Positions 26,628 through 35,247 are shown, numbered from the stretch's first letter. The stretch is DNA of 41,091 bases from Planctomycetales bacterium (GCA_027452145.1 DAIDHB010000446.1:1-41091); one strand, 5' to 3'. Numbers and translations: made by a program. Notes: a model not told the origin generated them from the letters alone.

Positions 26628-27452
26628 ATGATCCGCATCAGCGCCTTCGCCGACGAGATCTCGCAGGACCCCGTCGAGCAGGTCGACGTCCTGGCCCGAC
26701 ATGGCATCCGGGCGATCGAGTTCCGCGCCATCCACGGCACCAACGTCCTCGACCTGAGCGACGCCCAGCACGCCGAGTTCCGCCGGCTGCTCGACGAGCG
26801 CGGGTTCGGCCTCAGCGCGATCGGCTCGCCGATCGGCAAGATCAAGATCACCGAGCCGTTCGCCGAGCACCTCGACCGGTTCGACCGCGCCATGGAGCTG
26901 GCCGAGTTCTACCGGGCCCCCCGGATCCGCGTCTTCAGCTTCTACATGCCGCCGGGCGTGGACCCGGCGGCCCACCGCGACGAGGTCCTCGCGCGCATGG
27001 CCGAGCTGGCCAGCCGCGCCGCCGCGCGGAACATCACCCTGTTCCTCGAGAACGAGAAGGGGATCTACGGCGACACCGCGCCCCGCGTCGGCGACATCCT
27101 CGAGAACGTCAACTCGCCCGCCCTGCGCCACGCCTTCGACCCGGCCAACTACGTCGAGGTGCGCCAGCCGATCGACGAGGCCTGGGCGCGGCTCCGGCCG
27201 TTCGTCACCCACTTCCACGTCAAGGACTACGACGCCACCCTCGAGCGCAACGTCCCGGCCGGCGCCGGCGACGGCCTGATCCCCCGGCTGCTCCAGGAGG
27301 CCGCCGACGCCGGCTACAACGGCTACGCCGTCCTCGAGCCCCACCTCACGGTCGCCGGGCTCTCTTCGGGCTTCACCGGCCCCGAGCGCTTCGCCGAGGC
27401 CGCCTCGGCGCTCAAGGCGATCCTCGACGAGCGGAACATCCCGTACGAATAA
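26628..27452 (+). CDS. Sugar phosphate isomerase/epimerase-like TIM barrel
   Basis: A 274-residue cytoplasmic protein of the xylose isomerase-like TIM-barrel superfamily. GGGAG precedes the ATG. Signature strands and metal ligands: ISAFADEISQDPVEQ at the start, GIRAIEFR, RIRVFSFYMPPG, ITLFLENEKGIYGDT (a likely metal-binding Glu), HAFDPANYVEV (Asp), VTHFHVKDYD (His) and YAVLEPHL (Glu near the end). These conserved acidic and His residues fit a divalent-metal aldose-ketose isomerase or epimerase. The exact sugar cannot be told from the sequence. It is followed by a REP-like element and a second, exported member of the superfamily. Confidence 0.88.
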   Translation: MIRISAFADEISQDPVEQVDVLARHGIRAIEFRAIHGTNVLDLSDAQHAEFRRLLDERGFGLSAIGSPIGKIKITEPFAEHLDRFDRAMELAEFYRAPRIRVFSFYMPPGVDPAAHRDEVLARMAELASRAAARNITLFLENEKGIYGDTAPRVGDILENVNSPALRHAFDPANYVEVRQPIDEAWARLRPFVTHFHVKDYDATLERNVPAGAGDGLIPRLLQEAADAGYNGYAVLEPHLTVAGLSSGFTGPERFAEAASALKAILDERNIPYE

Positions 27453-27479
27453 CCGAGTTGTGTTGAGTCCGTCCAGGAA

Positions 27480-27542
27480 GTAGGGTGGGTGAAACCCACC
27501 AACGACAGGCTGTGGCAGACGGTGGGTTGCACACACGCCTAC
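27480..27542. repeat. REP-like inverted repeat, GTAGGnTGGG family, copy 2
   Basis: Left arm 27480-27500 and right arm 27521-27542 pair over about 19 of 22 positions with one bulge and a 20-nt loop. The left arm holds its own hairpin, GGTGGGT-GAA-ACCCACC. It starts 27 bp after the first isomerase gene and ends 49 bp before the next ATG. It shares GTAGG..TGGG..CCCACC with the element after hpnH. Confidence 0.7.
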
Positions 27543-27591
27543 GAAACGGCCGCGAGGCCGGCCCGCGTCGCCAATGGAGGATCACCCCGAG

Positions 27592-28563
27592 ATGAGCACC
27601 AGCCATCGGCCGCTGAACCGTCGGACTTTCCTGGAAGCAACAGCCGCCGCCGGCGCCGCCGCGTGGGGCCTCGCCGGCCGGCCGGCCCGGGCCGACGAGC
27701 CCACCGGCAAGCCCGCCGCCGGCAAGATCGGCGACTTCAAGGTCTCGCTGGCCGAGTGGTCGCTGCACAAGGCCCTGTTCGCGAAGAAGATCGACAACCT
27801 CGACTTCCCCAAAATCGCCCGCGAGCAGTACGGCATCGAGGGGGTCGAGTTCGTCAACCAGTTCTTCAAGGATAAGGCGCAGGACTCGGCCTACCTCAAG
27901 GAGCTGAAGTCCCGCGCCAGCGACGTCGGCGTCACCTGCGTCCTGATCATGATCGACGGCGAAGGCGACCTGAGCTCCCCGGACGCGAAGGCCCGCCACA
28001 AGGCCGTCGACAACCACAAGAAATGGGTGGACGCGGCCGCCGCGCTGGGCTGCCACGCGATCCGCGTGAACACGGGCGAGCACTACAGCTCCAAGGACGT
28101 CGGCGCCGTCGCCGAGGCCTGCACCAAGCTCACCGAATACGGCGAGGGCCGCCGGATCTCGATCATCTGCGAGAACCACGGCGGCCCGTCGAGCAACCCG
28201 GATGCGATGGTCGCGCTGATGAAGGCCGTCAACCGGCCGACCTTCGGCACGCTCCCCGACTTCGGCAACTTCCCCCACAAGCAGGGGCACAGCGGACCGT
28301 ATGCGATCGACGTGTATGACGCGATCGCCCGGATGATGCCGTTTGCCCGGGGCGTCTCGGCCAAGAGCTACGACTTCGACGCCTCAGGCCGCGAGACGAT
28401 GCTCGACTTCGCGCGGATCCTCAAGATCGTCACCGACGCCGGCTACCACGGGTTTGTCGGCATCGAGTACGAGGGTAGCCGCCTCGGCGAGTCCGAGGGG
28501 ATCAAGGCCACTCGCGACCTGCTGCTCTCCCTCCACGGCGCGAACTATCAGCCGGCCGGTTGA
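27592..28563 (+). CDS. Tat-exported sugar isomerase/epimerase-like protein
   Basis: A 323-residue protein with GGAGG 11 nt before the ATG at 27592; an in-frame start 18 nt upstream is too close to that site. The N-terminus is a twin-arginine signal: NRRTFLEA at 9-16, then AAAGAAAWGLAGRPARA. The rest is a xylose isomerase-like TIM barrel: KVSLAEWSLHKALF, GIEGVEFVNQFF, CHAIRVNTGEHYS, ISIICENHGGPSSNP (Glu), FGTLPDFGNF (Asp), ARGVSAKSYDFD and FVGIEYEGSRLGE (Glu). Tat export implies folding, perhaps with a metal, before translocation, and action outside the cytoplasm. Its substrate is unknown, possibly an external sugar derivative. Confidence 0.87.
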   Translation: MSTSHRPLNRRTFLEATAAAGAAAWGLAGRPARADEPTGKPAAGKIGDFKVSLAEWSLHKALFAKKIDNLDFPKIAREQYGIEGVEFVNQFFKDKAQDSAYLKELKSRASDVGVTCVLIMIDGEGDLSSPDAKARHKAVDNHKKWVDAAAALGCHAIRVNTGEHYSSKDVGAVAEACTKLTEYGEGRRISIICENHGGPSSNPDAMVALMKAVNRPTFGTLPDFGNFPHKQGHSGPYAIDVYDAIARMMPFARGVSAKSYDFDASGRETMLDFARILKIVTDAGYHGFVGIEYEGSRLGESEGIKATRDLLLSLHGANYQPAG

Positions 28564-28590
28564 TCCAGGCGGATCGGCACGCACCTGCGG

Positions 28591-28615
28591 CCCGGGGGCG
28601 TCAACGGCCCCCGGG
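28591..28615. terminator. Hairpin between convergent genes
   Basis: CCCGGGGGC (28591-28599) and GCCCCCGGG (28607-28615) form a perfect 9-bp stem with a 7-nt loop, 27 bp after the isomerase stop and 56 bp past the end of the sigma factor gene. No T-run on either strand, but the place suits a two-way terminator. Confidence 0.5.
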
Positions 28616-28671
28616 GATCGCTCCGGCGCGACATGCTCTCGGCTCCGACCGTGAAGTCGGGGGCGGCCGGC

Positions 28672-31158
28672 TCAGTATGAGCCATCCGGCAGGCGCTCGA
28701 GGGTGATCTCAACATCGCGCACCTCGGGCGGGATGTGGGCCGTCGACGGCCGATAGCCCTTGCGGATGAGGTCCAGGAAATACCCCTGCGGCGGTGCGCC
28801 CCGGACGCGGAACACGCCCTGACGATCGGTCGCGCAGGTGATCACCTGGCCGGGGAGCGCGAAGTTGAGAACCACCGCGGCCATCGGCGAGCCCTCCTGG
28901 TCGACGACCCGGCCGATCAGGAAGCGCTCGCCCTGCTGCGGTTCGCCCGGTGCGACCGCCGCCTTCATGCGGAACTGCGCCTGGCGACCGGCCGCGAAGA
29001 CGGGCCGGGTCGTCGCGTCGCCCGCGACCAGTTGCACGGGCTCGGGGTCGCGGTCGGCCGCCACGATCAGGGTCCGCGTGTCCCGGCCCTTCACGGCGGC
29101 GTACGTACTCCCGCGCCGGTAGACGCACGACAGCCCAGGGGGCACGAAGAAGACGAATCGCCCCCGATCGTCGGTCTTCATCGACTTCCCCTCGTGCCCC
29201 GAGCTGGGCAGCGCGGGGTTGGAGCAGAGGACCTCGGTCCCGGCCATCGGCCGGCTCGTTTCGGAGCTGATGACCGTGCCTTCGATCCGCCGTCCCTGGA
29301 CGAGCTTCAACACGGCATTCGCCTCGAGGCCCGCCTCGACGCGCACGCCCTCGACCGCGGCCGCGGGAAATCGCTCGCCCCGCGGGGAATCGTACAGATA
29401 GACGTTGTACACGCCGGGCGGCAGGCCGCCGAGCCGGAATCGGCCCCGGTCGTCGGTCGTCGCCCACTGGGTCGCGATCAGCGGGATGTCGTATCGTTCG
29501 ATCCGGGCGGCATACAACCTGGCCGCCGCGACGGGCCGGCCGGTGGTCGTGTCGACCACGGTCCCGACGACGCCGCCGGCGGCTTCCAGCTTCACCGGCG
29601 GGATGGTCTGCTGATCAGCGCCGCACTCGACGGCCGGCCCGGTGTAAAGCGGGTGCAGCGCCAGCAGAGTGGCCGACGACCCCTCGGGCAAGTCGATCGT
29701 GAACCGGCCGTCGGCGTCCGTGACGGCCATGCCGATCCGCGAGTCGTCAGGACCGAGGCTGTAGTCGCTCAGGTACGGGCCCTTTCCGCGCACGACCGAC
29801 AGGACGTGCATCCGCACTCCGACCACCGGCCGGCCGTCGCGGTCGACGACCAAGCCCTCGACCTTGTGGGTCCGCGGCAGCAGGACGATCTGGACCACGT
29901 CGGCATCGGCATCCGCGCCGGCCTTCTGATCGCGGGGACGCTCGCGATACGCCCAGCCCAGCGTCCGATCGTCGGAGAATGCGATGAAACTCGCCCCATC
30001 CGACGGGTCGGCGCCGGAACCCAGCGGAACGCGCACGCGGCCGTCGGCTCCGGTGCGATACCGCGGGCCGTGCTTGTCCAGGAACCGCTCGAGGACCTCG
30101 ACCTCGACACCCGCCGCGGCCCGGCCCTGCGCGTCGACCACGCGCACGGTCACAATCTCGGTCTTGTTCCCATCCGCGACCGGACGGTCCTTTGCCCCTC
30201 CATCGCCGGCCGCCGCGGCCGGCCGAACTCGCGCCGCATCATCGACGACCCAACCAACGACCACGGACCACGGGCCACGGACAAACAGCAACCCGGGGAT
30301 CAGCAGGGCCGAAATCAGCAGGATGCGCCTCATCATCAGGCTCCGGAGTGTGTGATCCGCCCAGGCGAGCACCGCGGAGGAAATGGCCGCACGTCGGCCG
30401 GCGATCAGCGCGCGCATCGCGACGACTGTGGCCTGCGCCAGCTCGGGTGGGACGACAACAGCCGTCGCAGTCGATTGCGATTGCTCGGGTTCTTCCGGGC
30501 CGAACCCGCGGCGGGTCAGCCGGCGTCGCAGACGCTCTCGTCCGCGGGCCAGTCGGCTCTTGACCGTGCCGACCGGCCAGCCGAGCCGGTGCGCGGCGGC
30601 CTCGCAGGTCTGGCCCTCGAGGTAGCAGAGCACGACTGCCTCGCGATAGCGCTCCGGCAGCCGGCCCAGCTCCTCGTGGACGATCGCCGCCGCCTCGGAC
30701 GAGGCCATTTCACCCTCGCCGGACGGACCGAAATCCTCCCGCCCCTCGACGGCGAGGCGCTCGTGCCGGCGCCGCCGGGCCAGGTCGACCCGCGCCCGCG
30801 CCGCCACTCGCAGCGCCACGCCGTGCAGCCAGCTTCCGACCGATTCCCGACGCCGGACGGCCGACGCGCGGCGGACCAGGACCAGGAACGTCGCCTGGAA
30901 CGCGTCCTGTGCGTCGTGCTCGTCGCGCAGGATCGCGCGGCAGACGCTCAGGACCATCGGCCCATGGCGTTCCACCAGCGCGACAAACGCCGATCCAGAC
31001 AGCGAACCGGCCCCTGCCGCCGGCGCGTCATCCCCGCGGTCGCGGTCGGCGAACCGCTCCAGGAGATCGCCGTCGCTCAGGCCGACGGTCGTCCCCTGGT
31101 CGAAGAGCGTCCGGACTTCCGGCGGCACGCCCCCGGCCCGCCGCGGCCTCGCGATCAT
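28672..31158 (-). CDS. Membrane-anchored ECF sigma factor with carboxypeptidase-like C-terminal domains
   Basis: An 828-residue fusion. Residues about 56-125 are sigma region 2 (VLSVCRAILRDEHDAQDAF, GSWLHGVALRVAARAR). Residues 155-212 are region 4 (LPERYREAVVLCYLEGQT, HRLGWPVGTVKSRLARGRER). One transmembrane helix follows at about 279-303 (ILLISALLIPGLLFVRGPW). The remaining 500 residues hold about five carboxypeptidase regulatory-like beta-sandwich repeats, each with a GxVVDxxGRPV start and TDxxGRF signature (near 335, 430, 535, 635 and 750). The layout puts the sigma domains in the cytoplasm and the repeats outside. I infer a sensor whose sigma part acts at the membrane or is freed by proteolysis. 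No separate anti-sigma gene is adjacent. Fused ECF factors of this type are known in planctomycetes. Confidence 0.9.
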   Translation of the reverse strand: MIARPRRAGGVPPEVRTLFDQGTTVGLSDGDLLERFADRDRGDDAPAAGAGSLSGSAFVALVERHGPMVLSVCRAILRDEHDAQDAFQATFLVLVRRASAVRRRESVGSWLHGVALRVAARARVDLARRRRHERLAVEGREDFGPSGEGEMASSEAAAIVHEELGRLPERYREAVVLCYLEGQTCEAAAHRLGWPVGTVKSRLARGRERLRRRLTRRGFGPEEPEQSQSTATAVVVPPELAQATVVAMRALIAGRRAAISSAVLAWADHTLRSLMMRRILLISALLIPGLLFVRGPWSVVVGWVVDDAARVRPAAAAGDGGAKDRPVADGNKTEIVTVRVVDAQGRAAAGVEVEVLERFLDKHGPRYRTGADGRVRVPLGSGADPSDGASFIAFSDDRTLGWAYRERPRDQKAGADADADVVQIVLLPRTHKVEGLVVDRDGRPVVGVRMHVLSVVRGKGPYLSDYSLGPDDSRIGMAVTDADGRFTIDLPEGSSATLLALHPLYTGPAVECGADQQTIPPVKLEAAGGVVGTVVDTTTGRPVAAARLYAARIERYDIPLIATQWATTDDRGRFRLGGLPPGVYNVYLYDSPRGERFPAAAVEGVRVEAGLEANAVLKLVQGRRIEGTVISSETSRPMAGTEVLCSNPALPSSGHEGKSMKTDDRGRFVFFVPPGLSCVYRRGSTYAAVKGRDTRTLIVAADRDPEPVQLVAGDATTRPVFAAGRQAQFRMKAAVAPGEPQQGERFLIGRVVDQEGSPMAAVVLNFALPGQVITCATDRQGVFRVRGAPPQGYFLDLIRKGYRPSTAHIPPEVRDVEITLERLPDGSY

Positions 31159-31342
31159 CCCGATTCGATCTCCCGCCCGACGGCCCGGGTTGGGCCGGCG
31201 TTGCCCGGCCTGTCTCCCACGTGCCGGGTAGTGCCCCGACGGCCGTCGGCGGTTCCGATTTTCTTCGCGATCTTTCGCGCCCCCGCCTTCTCCCCGGTCC
31301 CACCCGGTCGGCAGAACGCCGTCGCATCGGCCCGAGGACGGC

Positions 31343-31957
31343 TCAGGGAACGGGGTTCGGATTGAGGGGGATCGGCGGTTCGCGGTCCACGACGTTGTCG
31401 ATCAGGCCGTATTCGCGCGCCTCCTCGGGCGACATGAAGCGGTCGCGGTCGGTATCCTCCTGGAGCCGCTCGAGCGTCTGGCCGGTGTGCTTCTGGTAGA
31501 TCTGGTTGAGCTGCTTCTTCATCCGGATGAATTCCTCGGCGTGGATCATGATCTCGGTGGCCGTGCCTTCCATGCCGGCCAGCGGCTGATGGATCATGAT
31601 CCGGCTGTGCGGCAGGGCGTTTCGCTTCCCCTTGGCGCCGGCCGACATGAGCAGCGAGCCCATGCTGGCACACTGCCCGATGCAATAGGTGGCCACGTCG
31701 CACGAGACCCATTGCATCGTGTCGTAGATCGCCAGGCCGGCCGTCACGCTGCCGCCGGGGCTGTTGATGTACAGGTGGATGTCGGCCTTCGCATCCTGAT
31801 GCGCCAGGACGAGCATCTGGGCGACGACGAGGTTGGCGACCGTGTCGTCGATGGCCGACCCGAGGATGATGATGCGGTCCTGGAGCAGGCGGGAGTAGAT
31901 GTCCATCGCCCGCTCTTCGCGGCCGCTGCGTTCGATGACGATCGGGACCAGTGGCAT
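31343..31957 (-). CDS. clpP: ATP-dependent Clp protease proteolytic subunit
   Basis: A 204-residue ClpP. The ATG at 31957 has AAGGG 10 nt upstream; the long upstream extension is Arg-rich leader and rejected. The triad is complete: Ser98 in GQCASMGS, His123 in RIMIHQPLAG and Asp172 in DRDRFMSP, with the spacing of E. coli ClpP. YINSPGGSVTAGLAIYDTM is the oxyanion region. It cuts unfolded proteins fed by ClpX or ClpA inside a 14-mer. It is the third gene of tig-clpP-clpP; the place usually held by clpX is taken by the ECF sigma gene. The two copies may form one mixed ring. Confidence 0.95.
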   Translation of the reverse strand: MPLVPIVIERSGREERAMDIYSRLLQDRIIILGSAIDDTVANLVVAQMLVLAHQDAKADIHLYINSPGGSVTAGLAIYDTMQWVSCDVATYCIGQCASMGSLLMSAGAKGKRNALPHSRIMIHQPLAGMEGTATEIMIHAEEFIRMKKQLNQIYQKHTGQTLERLQEDTDRDRFMSPEEAREYGLIDNVVDREPPIPLNPNPVP

Positions 31958-32239
31958 GGGTGCGCCCTTCGCTAAAGAGGAGCCGTCGGCCCGGGCAAGT
32001 CCGGTCGGTTGGATTCGGGGAACCCCGCGTCGGGCTCGCCAGCCGCCGGATCGATCGCTCGACGGATGGCGGCCGGATGCCCGCCGGGTCGGGGGAGCCG
32101 CTCCTGACGCGAGTCGCGGCTGCGTGTCGCTTGCTGTTTTCCTGCCGTGGGACGCCGCAGGCGCCATGAACGCCCGGATTCGGGTTGCGATCCGCGGACG
32201 GGCCTGGATCGGACGCGATCGGAGCGTGCCTCGGGCGGC
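31958..32239. other. Gap between the two clpP genes
   Basis: 282 bp between the upstream clpP (ending 32240) and the second clpP start. No gene, promoter or terminator is convincing. The length is large for a tight operon, so the second clpP may have its own promoter. Confidence 0.4.
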
Positions 32240-32872
32240 TCAGGTGACGGAGACCGGCCGCTCCTTGTCGGGCGTGATCCGGCCGACGACCTCGTCCACC
32301 AGGCCGTAGTCCTTGGCCTGGTTGGCGGTCAGGTACCGGTCGCGCTCCGTATCCCTGGCGACCCGCTCGATCGGCTGGCCGGTGTGGCGGGCCAGGATCT
32401 CATTGATGACCTGCTTGCTCTTCACGATCTCCTCGGCCTGGATCTCGATGTCGGAGACCTGGCCGCCGACCTGGCCGTATGGCTGGTGGATCATGATCTT
32501 GGAGTGGGGCAGGGCGAACCGCTTGCCCTTGGTGCCGCCAGCCAGCAGCACCGCTGCGCCGGAGGCCGCCAGCCCGATGCAGTAGGTGGCGATCGGGCAC
32601 TCGATGAACTGCATGGTGTCGTAGATCGCCAGCGTGCTGGTGACGCTCCCGCCCGGGCTGTTGATGTAGAAGCTGATCCCCTGGGTGCGGTTCTCGTACT
32701 GGAGGAACAGGAACTTCATGACGGCCAGGTTGGCGACCGCGTCGTTGATCACGCCCTCGAGGAAAACGATGCGGTTCTCCAGCAGCAGGTCGCCGAGGGT
32801 CATCTGCCGCTGCCGCGCGTAATCGCGATAGCGCTGGAGGAACGGGTCGGCAATCGGATGTTCGGGTGGCAT
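32240..32872 (-). CDS. clpP: ATP-dependent Clp protease proteolytic subunit, second copy
   Basis: A 210-residue ClpP paralogue with AAGGA upstream of the ATG at 32872. The triad is intact: Ser104 in GLAASGAA, His129 in KIMIHQPYGQ and Asp178 in ERDRYLTA, so it is not a ClpR-type dead subunit. It differs from the neighbour at the active-site loop (LAASGAAVLLAGG against QCASMGSLLMSAG) and in its N-terminus (MPPEHPIADPFLQRYRDYAR), the region that shapes the axial pore. It lies directly after tig in the transcription order. Two ClpP types in one genome often form hetero-rings. Confidence 0.94.
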   Translation of the reverse strand: MPPEHPIADPFLQRYRDYARQRQMTLGDLLLENRIVFLEGVINDAVANLAVMKFLFLQYENRTQGISFYINSPGGSVTSTLAIYDTMQFIECPIATYCIGLAASGAAVLLAGGTKGKRFALPHSKIMIHQPYGQVGGQVSDIEIQAEEIVKSKQVINEILARHTGQPIERVARDTERDRYLTANQAKDYGLVDEVVGRITPDKERPVSVT

Positions 32873-33202
32873 GGGACGGTCCTTGGCGATCAGAGTCTGC
32901 CGCGCCCGGCGGCCGAGCCACCGGAAGGCCCGCCCCGGGAGTCTCGGGGGAGTCGGGCCAGTTCCGGCCGGGTCCGGCGGTTACGACCCGTCCGGGCCGC
33001 GCGACGGCTGGAGGTTCGACCTGTCAGGAGAAGTCGGAACGTCGAGCCCGCATGGGACGCGGGTTGCCGGCGAGGACCGGCGGCGAAGCACCTACCTGGG
33101 CACTGCCCGAGGGACGACGACCATCGCCGGAACGCCCCGGGGCGGCGGGCTTGCGCCAACCAGCCGGGGCGAGGGCGATGAGGATCATGGGTCGCCAGCC
33201 CC
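32873..33202. other. 330-bp gap between tig and clpP
   Basis: No gene seen; ORFs here are Pro/Arg-rich shadows without ribosome sites. No terminator with a T-run. Possible promoter for the clpP genes, but I cannot point to hexamers. Confidence 0.4.
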
Positions 33203-34738
33203 TCACGACTCAGCCGGGTCGGAGGCGCCGGCCTCCGCCCCCTGGGCGGCTTCCGGCGTCCCGGCACCGCCTTGTTCGTCGGACGGCACGTCGGCCGACA
33301 TCACCGCGGCGTGGTCGAGCGTCTCGACCGCCTCCGCCGGAGCGGCCCCCGCGGTCGCATCGTCCTCCACCGTGCTCGATGCCAGGATGAAGTCGATGAC
33401 CTTCTTCTCGAGGATCTGGGCGGTCAGGGTCTGACCCATCCCCTCCTTCTCCAGCCGCGCCCGAATCCGTCGCGGGCTCTCGCCGCTCTGCTCGGCCATG
33501 GCCTCGACCTCGGCATCGATGTCGGCGTCATCGACCTCGATCCCCTCGGCCTCGCCGATCTTGGCCAGGAGCATCAGCTCCTTGAGCGACCGGAGGGCGG
33601 CTTCTCGCGCGTTGGCGCGGATGGACGCCTCGCTGGCGCGGATCTCCCGGTCCGTGATCCCCTGGCGGCGGAGCTGCATGACCAGCCGCTGGATCGTGCT
33701 GGCCTCCTCACGGGCCACCATGTCGGCGGGCAGGTCAAATGGCGTCCTGGCCAGCAACTGGTCGACGATCTGCTGCCGGAGCACCTGCCGCTGCTGCCCC
33801 TCGACCCGACGGCCCAGGGTCTCCCGCACGGCGTCGCGGAGCTCCGCCAGGCTGCCGAATCCCAGGGAGTTGAGGAACGCCGTGGTGAGCTCCGGAGGCC
33901 GCACCTCCTTCACGTCGTGGAGGCGGACGTCGACCGCGAGGGTGGCACCCCGGAGGGCCGGATCCTGGACCGAAGTCCCCATCCGGGCCTCGGTCCGACG
34001 CGTCTCGCCGGGGCGGGCTCCCACCAGGGCCTCGCCGAACGCCGGCATCGCCCCGTCGCTGTAGCGGAGCTCCGGCTGCAAGCGGAGCACACTTTCCTTC
34101 AGCTCGCTGAGCACGCTGCCGTCCGGGCGATGGAAGACCAGGTCGACCGTGAGCTGGTCGCCCAGGGCGGCCGGCTCGCCGATCTTGGGCACGACCTGGC
34201 TGTAACGCTCGAGCTGCTCCGTCAGGAACTGATCGACGTCCGCCTCGGTGATCGGGCGGACCGGCCGCTTGAGGGTCAGGCCCTTGTACTCGGGCAGGGC
34301 GAACTCGGGCCGGACCTCGATGTCGATCTCGTAGTTCATCGGCCCGTCTTCGGGCAACTCGATGGCAGCGATGTCCAGATTGGGCTGGGCGATCGGCTCG
34401 AGGGAGTAGTCCTCCTCCAGTTGACCCAGGGAGGTCATCAGCAGCGCCGACTTGACCTGCTCCGCCACCTGCTTCTTGTATCGCTTGATGACGAGCTGGC
34501 GTGGGGCCCGTCCGGGCCGGAAGCCGGGCATGGCCGCGTCCCGGCCGAACTCGTCGAGCGACGCGGTGAATTGCCGCTCGATCTCCGAACGAGGGATCGA
34601 GATCTTCACGTGCTTCTTGCACGGGCCGGCATCGCTGATGTCGACCTGCATCTCGATCTTCGGCTTCGCCCCCTCAACGGGCTCGTCGCCCATCGTGAGA
34701 GTGTCGCTGGCCTCGCGTTCCTGCTCCTCGGTGCTCAT
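33203..34738 (-). CDS. tig: Trigger factor
   Basis: A 511-residue ribosome-bound chaperone and peptidyl-prolyl isomerase. I start at the ATG at 34738 (MSTEEQEREASDTL), which has GGGGAAG 7 nt upstream. Residues about 27-150 are the ribosome-binding domain with the loop GFRPGRAP (72-79), equivalent to GFRKGKVP in E. coli. The FKBP-like domain spans about 165-270 (LGDQLTVDLVFHRPDGSV). The C-terminal helical cradle runs about 285-465 (MQLRRQGITDREIRAS, RARLEKEGMGQTLTAQILEK). The last 45 residues are an acidic Ala/Glu tail. It is longer than E. coli Tig (432) through an N-terminal acidic extension and this tail. The order tig-clpP-clpP is the usual bacterial cluster. Confidence 0.95.
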   Translation of the reverse strand: MSTEEQEREASDTLTMGDEPVEGAKPKIEMQVDISDAGPCKKHVKISIPRSEIERQFTASLDEFGRDAAMPGFRPGRAPRQLVIKRYKKQVAEQVKSALLMTSLGQLEEDYSLEPIAQPNLDIAAIELPEDGPMNYEIDIEVRPEFALPEYKGLTLKRPVRPITEADVDQFLTEQLERYSQVVPKIGEPAALGDQLTVDLVFHRPDGSVLSELKESVLRLQPELRYSDGAMPAFGEALVGARPGETRRTEARMGTSVQDPALRGATLAVDVRLHDVKEVRPPELTTAFLNSLGFGSLAELRDAVRETLGRRVEGQQRQVLRQQIVDQLLARTPFDLPADMVAREEASTIQRLVMQLRRQGITDREIRASEASIRANAREAALRSLKELMLLAKIGEAEGIEVDDADIDAEVEAMAEQSGESPRRIRARLEKEGMGQTLTAQILEKKVIDFILASSTVEDDATAGAAPAEAVETLDHAAVMSADVPSDEQGGAGTPEAAQGAEAGASDPAES

Positions 34739-34853
34739 CAAATGACTTCCCCTCGGCGAGATACCAGGTTGGGATGGCTTTAAGTCCGCCACCACGCAAC
34801 CAACGCGCTCGAGCGAAAGCCGCCAACCCGAGATGGCATCATTCCATTTCCAG

Positions 34854-34925
34854 AGCGGGAGAAGGGATTTGAACCCTCGACACCCACGTTGGCAACGTGG
34901 TGCTCTACCCCTGAGCTACTCCCGC
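34854..34925 (-). tRNA. tRNA-Gly (GCC)
   Basis: A full cloverleaf on the minus strand: acceptor GCGGGAG paired with CTCCCGC, D-arm GCTCAGGGGTAGAGC, anticodon stem CCACG/CGTGG with loop TTGCCAA (anticodon GCC), and T-arm GAGGGTTCAAATCCCTT. No CCA is encoded. It lies 115 bp upstream of tig, same strand, with its own promoter. Confidence 0.96.
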
Positions 34926-35247
34926 ATCGATCAACCGGACCTCGGCTTGTAGCCGGGTGGCGGCCGGCTCCGAGGACCGAATTCAGTATAGAGCGGCGAC
35001 CCCGGATTGCAAGCGATCTTCGGCGAAAACCCGCGCCGGCCGGGCCGCCCGGCGCTCGCTGGTGGTCCGCGCCGGCGGGCGACCGGGGTCCTGGAACCCT
35101 CGGCCCCACCCCGACCGCGTCCGGGCGGGATGATGCGGCGGAACCATTTGCGTCGAGGGCCGGCACAGGCTAATCTGATTACCAGCCCATCTCGTCAGCT
35201 TCCACCAGATAATCGGATCGAGCGCATTCGAGCGGGATATAGTTACG
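34926..35247. other. 322-bp divergent region between tRNA-Gly and the FHA gene
   Basis: Holds the tRNA promoter on the minus strand. For the FHA gene a GATAAT (35208-35213) could be a -10, without a good -35. No further gene is seen. Confidence 0.4.
34985..35012 (-). promoter_or_regulatory. Promoter of tRNA-Gly (and perhaps tig)
   Basis: On the minus strand: -35 TTGCAA (35007-35012), 16-bp spacer, -10 TATACT (34985-34990, 5/6). The start would be about 50 nt before the tRNA. No terminator is seen between the tRNA and tig, so read-through is possible. Confidence 0.7.

Noticed and set aside
28735..31365. An 876-codon plus-strand frame opposite the ECF fusion gene
   Set aside because: Sigma, membrane and carboxypeptidase-like motifs are on the minus strand; the plus-strand frame has shadow composition.
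35238..35243. TATAGT just ahead of the FHA gene as its -10
   Set aside because: It lies four bases before the ATG, so transcription would start inside the coding region, and there is no -35.
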